Assembly: GCA_013151495.1 (NCBI GenBank)
Contig: JAADIE010000081.1
Span: 1-46,619 of the forward strand
Length of the DNA stretch: 46,619 nt
Origin: Nitrospirota bacterium
Lineage (GTDB): Bacteria > Nitrospirota > Thermodesulfovibrionia > Thermodesulfovibrionales > JdFR-85
Direction: 5' to 3'
Position numbers and translations under genes: made by a program. The notes under the pieces were generated by a model. That model had not been told where the DNA came from. It made no database searches and saw nothing but the letters and a program-made list of their open reading frames with translations. Below are positions 17,281-24,806 of this stretch, piece by piece (positions within the stretch are counted from its first letter, which is position 1; each line of letters opens with the position of its first letter).

Positions 17281-18337
17281 CAGAAGGCTCCTCCACGATC
17301 GTTCCTCCACCAATAACTATATCGTGCTTATAAAAGACAGCTGCCTGCCCGGGGGCTGGTGCCCACTGAGGTTCATCAAACTCAATAAAACAACTGGCAG
17401 GCCCTGTTTTTACAAGCCTTGCAGGTTCATCCTTCATCATGGAGCGGATTCTGGCTGTAATCCTTTCGACAGGCTCTGCTAGCCAGTGTACATCCTCTAC
17501 ATAGACCCTTTTTTTGAATGCCTCCTGGCGGGGTCCAACATAGATGGCGTTTTCCTCTGGTTTTATCTTTATTACATAGAGTGCCTCGGTAGATGGTACA
17601 TTAATTCCTCTACGCTGGCCTATCGTATAGTTGAATATACCCTTATGGGTTCCTATTTGGTTTCCATTTATATCATAAATGGGGCCTGGTCTTTGTGCCT
17701 CAGGCTCTATGGTCTTTATAAACCCTGAATATCCTTTCTCACCAGTGAAACAGATCTCCACACTTTCAAGTCGGTTTGCTGAGGGAAGAGAAAGTTCACG
17801 GGCAATGTGCCTGACATCATCTTTCAGGTAGTAGCCAAGAGGGAAAAGACAGTGCTCAAGCATCCAAAGGGGCAACACATATAGAAAGTAAGACTGGTCC
17901 TTGGCTGTATCAGTGGCCTTTGCAAGATTCACCCTGTCGTCTATCCTGAGCACCTTAGCATAGTGGCCAGTAGCAATAAACTCGGCCCCTTCTGTCCTGG
18001 CAACATCTTCCAGGATCGGGAATTTGATAAATTTATTACACAGAATACAGGGGTTTGGCGTGATGCCTTTCAGATAACCTTTTACAAAAGGCTCGATAAC
18101 CATTTCCATGAACTCTTTACGGGCATTTATGGTTTTATGGGGGATGTCGATAATTTCTGCAGACTCCCGTGCAGCATTAACAGCCTCAAGAGAACAGCAG
18201 GTTCGAGGATTAATTCGCCCACGGGTTTCAAAAAGTAGAAGACTTACCCCTAAAACATGGTATCCCTGCTTTTTCAGTAGATAAGCAGATACCGACGAGT
18301 CGACCCCACCACTCATTCCAAGGATAACCTTTTTCAT
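17264..18337 (-). CDS. mnmA: tRNA 2-thiouridine(34) synthase MnmA
   Basis: MnmA adenylates and thiolates U34 of Lys, Glu and Gln tRNAs. The 357-residue protein begins M-K-K-V-I-L-G-M-S-G-G-V-D-S-S with the PP-loop, has the first catalytic cysteine in N-P-C-I-L-C-N-K near 102 and the second in E-I-C-F-T-G near 193, and a C-terminal barrel domain with P-G-Q-A-A near 330. The ORF track start 18394 adds 19 unconserved residues; ATG 18337 fits the family. It overlaps the start of the kinase gene by 17 bases. Confidence 0.96.
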   Translation of the reverse strand: MKKVILGMSGGVDSSVSAYLLKKQGYHVLGVSLLLFETRGRINPRTCCSLEAVNAARESAEIIDIPHKTINARKEFMEMVIEPFVKGYLKGITPNPCILCNKFIKFPILEDVARTEGAEFIATGHYAKVLRIDDRVNLAKATDTAKDQSYFLYVLPLWMLEHCLFPLGYYLKDDVRHIARELSLPSANRLESVEICFTGEKGYSGFIKTIEPEAQRPGPIYDINGNQIGTHKGIFNYTIGQRRGINVPSTEALYVIKIKPEENAIYVGPRQEAFKKRVYVEDVHWLAEPVERITARIRSMMKDEPARLVKTGPASCFIEFDEPQWAPAPGQAAVFYKHDIVIGGGTIVEEPSDEMDP

Positions 18338-18411
18338 GAAATAAGTATAACAAAAAGCCCTGTTCATTAAACTATCTAAGTAATAGGCACCCAATCTTTT
18401 CTCTGATATAA

Positions 18412-18724
18412 TGTAAGAAACCCGGAGGCTTTACTAATTCAAGCTCCTTTTCAGGTGACAAACTGAATACCCTGCAGGGTATTATGACCTGCATGATTGG
18501 GTTGGCAATGCAATGTTGCCAGCTGTAAATATACCTGAATCTATGAAAGCCACAGAAGGTCCTGGTCCTGAAGCTCACAACCGCCCTGGTTCCTTTATTG
18601 GCCCCATGGCTGCGAGTTTTGAGCCTTTCCTCCTGATGCTCTTCCAAAAGGTGATCTTGAGACAGCAGAAGTATATGGGAAAAGAGTGGCAGAGACAACG
18701 GTAAGATTTTTAAGAGATAAATAA
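18412..18724 (+). pseudogene. frameshifted flavodoxin-fold reductase remnant
   Basis: The otherwise gene-free 540-base gap between mnmA and the response regulator holds a decayed C-terminal fragment readable only by switching frames. Frame 1 (18412 to about 18465) gives K-K-P-G-G-F-T-N-S-S-S, resembling the G-x-F-x-S-S-G-S-x-H-G-G segment of WrbA/flavodoxin-type quinone reductases. Frame 3 (about 18465-18628) gives W-V-G-N-A-M then E-G-P-G-P-E-A-H-N-R and G-P-M-A-A-S-F-E-P-F. Frame 2 (18632-18724) ends E-T-A-E-V-Y-G-K-R-V-A-E-T and a stop; the E-x-A-x-x-Y-G-x-R-V-A ending is common in that family. At least two frameshifts and no start codon region are seen. The family call is tentative; the pseudogene call is firmer. 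Confidence 0.6.
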
Positions 18725-18877
18725 AACAACAAGACCTTCGTTTTGAATATAAAAGCCATCCCTTCCTTTATTGTGTTTGTGGGCTAAAATAACCGTAGTA
18801 TCGCATCTTTTTATTGATTGCACAGGTGCCTTTCAAAACTGTTTACCACAGGACAACTTATAGGGTACAATCTCCAT

Positions 18878-20200
18878 ATGGTTAGATATATGATTGTGGA
18901 GGACGATGAATTAATTGCTACCATGTTAAGCGAACTTATTACATCAATAGGTGGCAGGGTGCATTATGCAAAAAATGCAGAAGAGGCACTATCTCTAACC
19001 ACTCTGTATAGAATCGATATAGCCCTGATTGATCTAATGCTACCGGACATTGATGGTATCGAGTTAATCGGAAAACTTCGGTCTTTACAGCAGGATATCT
19101 TTTTTATTGTTATTACCTCAGTATATGAGCCAAGTGTTATAGTGAGGGCTATAAAAGAAGGGGCCTCTGAGTACTTAACAAAACCTTTCGAGGTTCAATA
19201 CCTCAAGAAGATACTGACCAATTACCAGGAACTTGCAATACTGAAGAAAAGAGAAAAGGCCAGGCTGGAGAGCATACCTCCACTTGAGGAGATCCTGGGA
19301 ACAAGCAAGGTAATGAAGGACCTTAAAAGGACAATTGCAGATATTGCCAGATACGATAGTACGGTTTTACTTACAGGACCTACCGGGGTTGGAAAGGGAT
19401 TGATTGCAGGCGTAATTCACAGGCTAAGTAAGAGGGCTGATGGTCCTTTCATTACCTTCGACTGTACTACAGTACCAGAGAACCTTATGGAGGCTGAGCT
19501 TTGTGGTTATAAAAGAGGGGCCTTTACAGGTGCAGACCATGATAAAGTCGGTTTAGTAGAAATGGCTGATGGAGGTACTCTTTTTATTGATGAGATAGGG
19601 GAGTTACCACTGCACCTCCAGACAAAGCTCCTCAGGATAATCGATGAGGGGAGTTTCAGGAGGTTAGGAGATGTAACTGATCGAAGGGTTGATGTAAGGG
19701 TAATATCAGCTACAAATAAAGACCTCAGATCAATGGTGAAAGAGGGAAGATTCAGAAACGACCTTTATTACAGACTGGATGTAATAAGTATAAATGTGCC
19801 ACCTCTTTCAGAAAGAGGAGAGGATGTATGGTTGCTGGCTAATTATTTCTTATGCTATTACATAAACAAAACCGGTAAAAGGATAAAGGGTTTTTCAAAG
19901 GAGGCAGAACGGTTTATATGGCAGTATAGCTGGCCTGGTAATGTGAGAGAGCTTAAAAACCTCATTGAAAGAGCTGTTGTTATGGCCGAGGATGAATGGA
20001 TAAGACCCTCTGACTTTATGATCCCCGAGTATACGATCAGATCAAGAGAGTTCCGGTTCCCTGAGACTCCATTACCCTTAAAGGAGATCGAAAAAAGGTA
20101 TATCAAGTATGTCCTGTCACTGACCGGTAATAATAAAAGTAAAGCAGCAAAGCTTCTGGGCATAACCAGAAATACACTGAGAGAAAAATTAAAAGAATAA
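18878..20200 (+). CDS. sigma-54-dependent response regulator (NtrC family)
   Basis: The 440-residue protein has a receiver domain (about 1-120; acidic pair E-D-D near 6, phospho-acceptor Asp in L-I-D-L-M-L-P near 50, Lys in L-T-K-P-F near 101), a sigma-54 AAA+ domain (Walker A G-P-T-G-V-G-K-G near 167, sigma-54 contact loop G-A-F-T-G-A near 215, Walker B L-F-I-D-E-I near 235) and a Fis-type HTH at the C terminus (S-K-A-A-K-L-L-G-I-T-R-N-T-L). The ORF track start at 18818 adds an unconserved leader; ATG 18878 places the receiver start normally. A -24/-12 promoter lies only 100 bases downstream of its stop, and another precedes the formate dehydrogenase operon, so both are candidate targets. 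Confidence 0.95.
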   Translation: MVRYMIVEDDELIATMLSELITSIGGRVHYAKNAEEALSLTTLYRIDIALIDLMLPDIDGIELIGKLRSLQQDIFFIVITSVYEPSVIVRAIKEGASEYLTKPFEVQYLKKILTNYQELAILKKREKARLESIPPLEEILGTSKVMKDLKRTIADIARYDSTVLLTGPTGVGKGLIAGVIHRLSKRADGPFITFDCTTVPENLMEAELCGYKRGAFTGADHDKVGLVEMADGGTLFIDEIGELPLHLQTKLLRIIDEGSFRRLGDVTDRRVDVRVISATNKDLRSMVKEGRFRNDLYYRLDVISINVPPLSERGEDVWLLANYFLCYYINKTGKRIKGFSKEAERFIWQYSWPGNVRELKNLIERAVVMAEDEWIRPSDFMIPEYTIRSREFRFPETPLPLKEIEKRYIKYVLSLTGNNKSKAAKLLGITRNTLREKLKE

Positions 20201-20201
20201 A

Positions 20202-20237
20202 TGGTCAGATTTTAACCAGCTGGTCAAAAATCGATCA
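20202..20237 (+). promoter_or_regulatory. candidate activator-binding (enhancer) region
   Basis: Two copies of TGGTCA (beginning 20202 and 20221) flank a perfect 10-base palindrome ACCAGCTGGT (20215-20224). The palindrome ends 77 bases before the GG of the -24/-12 promoter, a normal enhancer distance. Assignment to the neighbouring activator is inference. Confidence 0.3.
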
Positions 20238-20299
20238 CCTATATTGTTTTGCCTCTATAAAAAAGGCCACAATCAATACCTTTCATCCAGTGCAATTTC

Positions 20300-20315
20300 T
20301 GGCATTTCTCTTGCA
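20300..20315 (+). promoter_or_regulatory. sigma-54 (-24/-12) promoter of the two-CW gene
   Basis: TGGCATTTCTCTTGCA matches the consensus TGGCACG-N4-TTGCW with the essential 10-base spacing between GG and GC. The start site would be near 20326, giving a 29-base leader that contains GGGAGGTGA before the ATG at 20355. Confidence 0.65.
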
Positions 20316-20354
20316 CACTACTAATAGCCAAAAAAACAGGGAGGTGATTCGAGG

Positions 20355-20570
20355 ATGATGAACTGCTGGGAGTTCAAGAAATGTGGAAGAGACAAAACTG
20401 GTGATTGTCCTGCTTATACTCGAAGGGCGGGTAAGGTTTGCTGGATTGTGGCAGGAACAATGTGTGATGGGGAGGTTCAGGGTACCTTTGCCAAAAAGAT
20501 TAGCACCTGTATCAAATGTGATTTCTATCAATACATGAATAAAGAGGCCAGAGATAAACTAAAATCCTAA
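20355..20570 (+). CDS. two-CW domain protein, small cysteine-rich
   Basis: The 71-residue protein has N-C-W-E-F-K-K-C near residue 3, then C-P-A-Y, V-C-W-I-V-A-G-T-M-C, and a final C-I-K-C-D-F-Y. The paired Cys-Trp motifs match the two-CW domain, a small cysteine-rich module seen alone or attached to signalling proteins; the function is not established, and a metal or redox role is inferred from the eight cysteines. A strong ribosome-binding site and a -24/-12 promoter precede it. It lies directly after the sigma-54 activator and its end overlaps the end of the convergent formate dehydrogenase operon by 12 bases. Confidence 0.88.
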   Translation: MMNCWEFKKCGRDKTGDCPAYTRRAGKVCWIVAGTMCDGEVQGTFAKKISTCIKCDFYQYMNKEARDKLKS

Positions 20571-21404
20571 ATTTAGTATTGATTGTTCTTTAATTTCTTT
20601 ATAGGAGAAGACAGGGCCATCTTTACAGATATATAGCTTTCCTGCATAACAGTGGCCACACTTGCCCACACCACATTTCATGTGGGCCTCCAGTGTGGTT
20701 ATTATTCGTTCTTCTGGCATCCCAAAGAAGAAGAGGTCCTGCATGGCCGCCCTGATCATAACCTCAGGGCCACATATAAAGGCCACAGATTTTTTAAAGT
20801 CCACCTCAGCCAGGTGCCACAGAGTGGTTACCAGTCCTACATTTCCCTTCCAGCCATCTGTTGGCCTATCTACGGTTAAAACTACATTGACCCCCTGTTG
20901 TTTCCACTTCCTGGTTTCGTCGAGGTAGACAATATCATCAGGGCTACGGCTTCCATAAAGAAGGGATACCTTATACTTCTTTCTCTTCATAAAGGTCTCT
21001 ATTAAAGGTCTAAGTGGAGCTATTCCAATTCCACCTGCCACTATCACCACATCACGACCCTTAGCAAGTTCTAAAGGAAATGCCCTGCCATAGGGGCCTC
21101 GTATCCAGAGGTTATCGCCTTCTTTCAGCTGATGAATCCTGCCTGTAACCATCCCTACTCTTCTGATACAGAACTCGATTCTGGTACTTTTTCTGGCCAG
21201 AGATGTAACCGATATGGGAACCTCACCAGCTCCCCAGACAGAAACCATAAAGAACTGACCGGCCTTATAATGTACTGGTTCTTCGAGTTCAAGAGTAAAA
21301 AGGCTTACATCTGAGGTTTGTTTTTTTATGCGCTCTATGGTACCTTTTATGGGTCGGTAGATATTGTTTTCCTGTTTTGCGGGCTCTCTGTTTTTAACCT
21401 TCAT
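20559..21404 (-). CDS. FAD/NAD(P)H reductase subunit (HydG/AsrB-like)
   Basis: The product belongs to the ferredoxin-NADP reductase superfamily: FAD domain (about 15-105, with G-P-Y-G-R-A-F-P near 90), NAD domain (G-G-I-G-I-A-P-L near 109), and a C-terminal [2Fe-2S]-binding segment K-C-G-V-G-K-C-G-H-C followed by a fourth Cys in I-C-K-D-G-P-V-F. This matches the gamma subunit of sulfhydrogenases and AsrB. It would pass electrons between the Fe-S subunit and NAD(P). The ORF track start is 21422, but ATG 21404 follows GAGGAG and gives 281 residues, overlapping the upstream gene by 11 bases. It is the last gene of the formate dehydrogenase operon. Confidence 0.9.
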   Translation of the reverse strand: MKVKNREPAKQENNIYRPIKGTIERIKKQTSDVSLFTLELEEPVHYKAGQFFMVSVWGAGEVPISVTSLARKSTRIEFCIRRVGMVTGRIHQLKEGDNLWIRGPYGRAFPLELAKGRDVVIVAGGIGIAPLRPLIETFMKRKKYKVSLLYGSRSPDDIVYLDETRKWKQQGVNVVLTVDRPTDGWKGNVGLVTTLWHLAEVDFKKSVAFICGPEVMIRAAMQDLFFFGMPEERIITTLEAHMKCGVGKCGHCYAGKLYICKDGPVFSYKEIKEQSILNLGF

Positions 21405-22449
21405 CAGTAATCTCCTCACCATTCAGGGCAATGCTTTTGAGTTTCATACATACACTGGCCATGTCTATTCTGCCAGGGCAGGTAACTGTGCAGCGGCCAC
21501 ACCCCACACAACCAAAACTTTCAAGCACATCAGGGTAGTGTATCAGCTTATGGAAAAACCATCGTTTCGTTCTTTTTATCCTCTCTTCGTTGGGGAGTAT
21601 TCCACCAGCCAGCCTGGTAAAGCCTTTAAAAAGACAGCTATCCCACAGCCTTGCTCGTTCCACTGTGTCGTTATAACTTCTGTCGACCACTGTAAAGCAG
21701 GTACATAAGGGGCACTGGTATACACAACCACCACACTCAAAACACCTCGAGGTTATGCCCTGCCAGAAGCTGTCCTTGATGCGGCCTGATTTTATAAGTT
21801 GCCTGCTTTGCTGAAGGCTTATTCTTTTTTGAAATCGTGCCTTTGAGCTAAGCAATACCTCGTACTGGTCGTCGTAGTCTGATTTTTGTGGTCTACTAAA
21901 AAGAAAATGATAGTTCTTTATGATAGATATAGCCCACTCAGACTCGGCCTGAACAAAGTACCTATCTCCAAGGTCTGTAAGCTGTATATCGAAGCCCTGT
22001 TTAAGATAGGGGCCTGTGTCGAGTCCTATACAGAAACAGGTAGGGTCTGGGTTGTTGCAGACTATGGAGATAAGCAGGCTGTTTTCCCTGCGGCTTTTAT
22101 AATAGGGATCGGGCATCTCATCAATGAAAAATCTATCAAGAGTGTTCAGGGCTGCCACATCACAGGAGCGGAGTCCAAATATGACCCTTTTTGTTTTAGA
22201 GATGGAATCAACTACCCGGTCATCCTTTTTTGAGTACTCAAAGAGCCTTTCATACTGGGGCAGGAAAAACTCCTTGACGCTTGGTAGCAGGGACGGACAG
22301 TTTAACTCTATCTTATGGATATGCTCAACCTGTTTAAATACAATGTCTCCCACCTGATCGCGCATTGGTGCTATAAGCTGCATCTGGTTTCTCAGCTGTC
22401 GCAGCCAGTAAGACAGGTGGTTTTTATCCAGAATCCATTCCCTCTTCAT
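21394..22449 (-). CDS. 4Fe-4S electron-transfer subunit (HydB/AsrA-like)
   Basis: The 351-residue protein resembles the beta subunit of sulfhydrogenases and AsrA. The N-terminal two thirds contains G-L-R-S-C-D near 93 and C-N-N-P-D-P-T-C-F-C near 131. The C-terminal third carries two [4Fe-4S] motifs, C-F-E-C-G-G-C-V-Y-Q-C-P near 238 and C-V-G-C-G-R-C-T-V-T-C-P near 315. It overlaps the alpha subunit by 4 bases and the reductase by 11, so the three are made as one complex. In this context it would link the molybdenum active site to the flavin subunit. Confidence 0.9.
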   Translation of the reverse strand: MKREWILDKNHLSYWLRQLRNQMQLIAPMRDQVGDIVFKQVEHIHKIELNCPSLLPSVKEFFLPQYERLFEYSKKDDRVVDSISKTKRVIFGLRSCDVAALNTLDRFFIDEMPDPYYKSRRENSLLISIVCNNPDPTCFCIGLDTGPYLKQGFDIQLTDLGDRYFVQAESEWAISIIKNYHFLFSRPQKSDYDDQYEVLLSSKARFQKRISLQQSRQLIKSGRIKDSFWQGITSRCFECGGCVYQCPLCTCFTVVDRSYNDTVERARLWDSCLFKGFTRLAGGILPNEERIKRTKRWFFHKLIHYPDVLESFGCVGCGRCTVTCPGRIDMASVCMKLKSIALNGEEITDEG

Positions 22450-24545
22450 TCCTCTATCCTCAGGCTTTCAAGCTCCACCTCAGGGGGCTTGGGGGTTTTA
22501 ACTACAGGCATCTTATAAAGAGGCTCTATCCTGACAGCACAGACCTTGTATTCCGGGATCTTTGCCTTTGGATCAACTGCAGGGTTGGTAAGTCTGTTTA
22601 CTGCTGCCTCAGCATAATGAAATGGAATAAAAACCGTGCCCTGCGGTATTTTGCCGGTCAGCTTTGCTTTTACCTCAATTGAACCTCTACGAGAGGTAAC
22701 CTTTACTGGCCAGCCATTTTTGATTCCCAGTGAGTCTGCGTCTTCAGGATTTATCTCAACAAAACATTCTGGTTCTTCCCTTTCAAGTACCACCGTTCGT
22801 CTACACATGGTGCCAGTATGGTAGTGGAAATAGATTCTTCCTGTTGTTAAAAGGAAGGGGTATTCTTTATCCGGTGGCTCATCAGGGGGAATGTAATCCA
22901 CAGTTATAAAGGTTCCAAGCCCCTTTGCAAATTTCTTCCGATGTAAATAAGGTGTGCCCGGGTGGTCCTGAGTAGGGCAGGGCCACTGAAGCCCGAACCC
23001 TTCTTTCAGCCTATGATGAAGTATCCCTCCATAGGAGGGAGTTAGCAGTGCAATCTCTTCCATAATTTCATAGGTGCCACGATAGTGCATCCTGTAGCCC
23101 ATTCTTGTGGCAAGATCAACTATAATCTCCCAATCTGCCTTTGCCTCACCTGGTGGCGAGATGGCCCTCTGAAGAAGCTGTACCCTGCGCTCAGTGTTTG
23201 TATAAGTGCCATCCTTTTCTGCAAAGCTTGCAGCAGGTAATACAACATCTGCATAGTTCATGGTTTCATTGGGAAATATGTCCTGCACAACTACAAAGTC
23301 TATCCTTTCCATGGCCTTTTCAAGATGTCCAAGGTCGGGGTCTGAAAGCAGAGGGTTTTCTCCCATTACATAAAGGGCCTTCAGGCGTCCCACATAGGCC
23401 ATATCCATCATCTCCATAAGGGTCAACCCGGGCTTGGGGTTTAGCTTTTTCCTCCAGGTGTTCTGGAATTTTTTTCTTGCCCTCGGGTCTGTAACAGTCT
23501 GATAACCGGAAAAGACATTTGGTAATGCACCCATATCACAGGCACCCTGAACATTATTCTGACCCCTGAGAGGATTTATGCCCGACATGGGTAGCCCTAT
23601 ATGGCCTGTTAACATAACAAGATTTGCCAGTGCCCTTACATTGTCCACCCCAGTGATATGCTGGGTAATACCCATTGCATAAAAGAGCATGGAGCGTTTT
23701 TCCATTGCATAAATACGAGCCACCCTTCTAAGGAGCTGTATTTTTACCCCGGTTATAGCCTCTACCTTGGCAGGATCAAAGGTCCTGAGGGTGTCAAGGA
23801 AGGAGTCAAAGTTTTCTGTCCTCCGTTTAACAAAATCAATATCTACAAGACCTTCGGTAACAATGATATTCATCAAGCCCATCAGAAGTGCAACATCAGA
23901 ACCAGGACGATGCTGTAGATGGATATGGGCAAACTCTGCAAGCTGTGTTTTCCTTGGATCAGCCACTATCAGGGTTGCTCCACTGTCAACTGCATCAAGC
24001 ATATGCATGGCTATCATGGGATGTTGTTCAGTGGTATTGGAGCCGATCACAAAAAGTACCCTGGCATTAATGATTTCATTTATAGAGTTTGTCATTGCAC
24101 CTGAGCCAAAGGCTGCAGCAAGACCACCCACGGTAGAGGAATGACACAGCCTGGCACAATGATCTATGTTGTTGGTTCCGACAACAGCCCTTGCAAACTT
24201 CATCATGAGGTAATTTTCCTCGTTAGTACACTTTGCAGAGCTTAGCAAACCAATGGAATCGCTTCCGTAAAGCCTTTTTATTTCTGTGAGTCGGCGGGCA
24301 ATCAGATCGAGGGCCTCATCCCAGGTTGCCCTTACAAGAGTGCCCCTTTTTCTAATCATTGGAAATTTAAGCCTGTCAGGATGATGGACAAACTCATAGC
24401 AGTTCCAGCCCTTAACACAGAGGCTTCCACGATTTACTGGGTGGTTTATGCAGGGTGATACACCTACAATACGGTCGTCCTCAACATGTAGGTATAGTCC
24501 ACAACCACAGCCACAATAGGGGCATACTGTGAGAATCTTGTCCAT
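22446..24545 (-). CDS. fdhA: formate dehydrogenase alpha subunit, Mo/W-bis-MGD
   Basis: The 699-residue protein is a DMSO reductase-superfamily catalytic subunit that oxidises formate to CO2 (or the reverse). The N-terminal [4Fe-4S] motif is C-P-Y-C-G-C-G-C followed by G-S-L-C-V-K-G near 45. The metal ligand region reads D-H-C-A-R-L-C-H-S near residue 133, the formate dehydrogenase pattern with Cys where E. coli FdhF has Sec. G-A-M-T-N-S-I near 153 and P-L-R-G-Q-N-N-V-Q-G near 324 are family features, the latter separating it from periplasmic nitrate reductase. No Tat signal is present, so it is cytoplasmic. The ATG lacks a ribosome-binding site, and a -24/-12 promoter lies just upstream. Confidence 0.94.
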   Translation of the reverse strand: MDKILTVCPYCGCGCGLYLHVEDDRIVGVSPCINHPVNRGSLCVKGWNCYEFVHHPDRLKFPMIRKRGTLVRATWDEALDLIARRLTEIKRLYGSDSIGLLSSAKCTNEENYLMMKFARAVVGTNNIDHCARLCHSSTVGGLAAAFGSGAMTNSINEIINARVLFVIGSNTTEQHPMIAMHMLDAVDSGATLIVADPRKTQLAEFAHIHLQHRPGSDVALLMGLMNIIVTEGLVDIDFVKRRTENFDSFLDTLRTFDPAKVEAITGVKIQLLRRVARIYAMEKRSMLFYAMGITQHITGVDNVRALANLVMLTGHIGLPMSGINPLRGQNNVQGACDMGALPNVFSGYQTVTDPRARKKFQNTWRKKLNPKPGLTLMEMMDMAYVGRLKALYVMGENPLLSDPDLGHLEKAMERIDFVVVQDIFPNETMNYADVVLPAASFAEKDGTYTNTERRVQLLQRAISPPGEAKADWEIIVDLATRMGYRMHYRGTYEIMEEIALLTPSYGGILHHRLKEGFGLQWPCPTQDHPGTPYLHRKKFAKGLGTFITVDYIPPDEPPDKEYPFLLTTGRIYFHYHTGTMCRRTVVLEREEPECFVEINPEDADSLGIKNGWPVKVTSRRGSIEVKAKLTGKIPQGTVFIPFHYAEAAVNRLTNPAVDPKAKIPEYKVCAVRIEPLYKMPVVKTPKPPEVELESLRIEE

Positions 24546-24559
24546 TGTGCTTTTATTTA

Positions 24560-24575
24560 TGCAAGGTATGTGCCT
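24560..24575 (-). promoter_or_regulatory. sigma-54 (-24/-12) promoter of the fdh operon
   Basis: On the minus strand AGGCACATACCTTGCA matches TGGCACG-N4-TTGCW at every fixed position except the first and seventh, with the required GG-to-GC spacing. The predicted start near 24549 leaves only about 4 bases before the fdhA ATG, which is unusual for a real promoter-gene pair. Sequence match is good; function is not shown. Confidence 0.55.
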
Positions 24576-24731
24576 TTAATTAGATTATAAAGAAAAATCA
24601 ATAAGTTATTAGAATATATTATCAGGAATATGTACTAAAAGTAACCACCTTGTGTGGAAAAATTACCCATACCATCTTTTCTGAATATAAATTAATTTAA
24701 TGTTGCTATAACTATTATTCATGATTTATGC

Positions 24732-24761
24732 TTGACTTAATGCCTGAAGGCATGTTATTAC
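24732..24761 (+). promoter_or_regulatory. candidate rnf promoter, extended -10, with palindrome
   Basis: TTGACT (24732-24737), 18-base spacer ending in TGT, TATTAC (24756-24761). The spacer contains the perfect inverted repeat ATGCCT-GA-AGGCAT (24740-24753), a position where a repressor would block polymerase. The start would be near 24768, giving a leader of about 39 bases with AGGAGGT before rnfC. Confidence 0.5.
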
Positions 24762-24806
24762 TTATTGGCTTTTTTACCTACACCAAACCGATACACAGGA
24801 GGTCAA

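Noticed and set aside
18372-18698. 108-residue minus-strand ORF
   Set aside because: Covers the pseudogene in antisense, without recognisable features; the plus-strand reading explains the sequence better.
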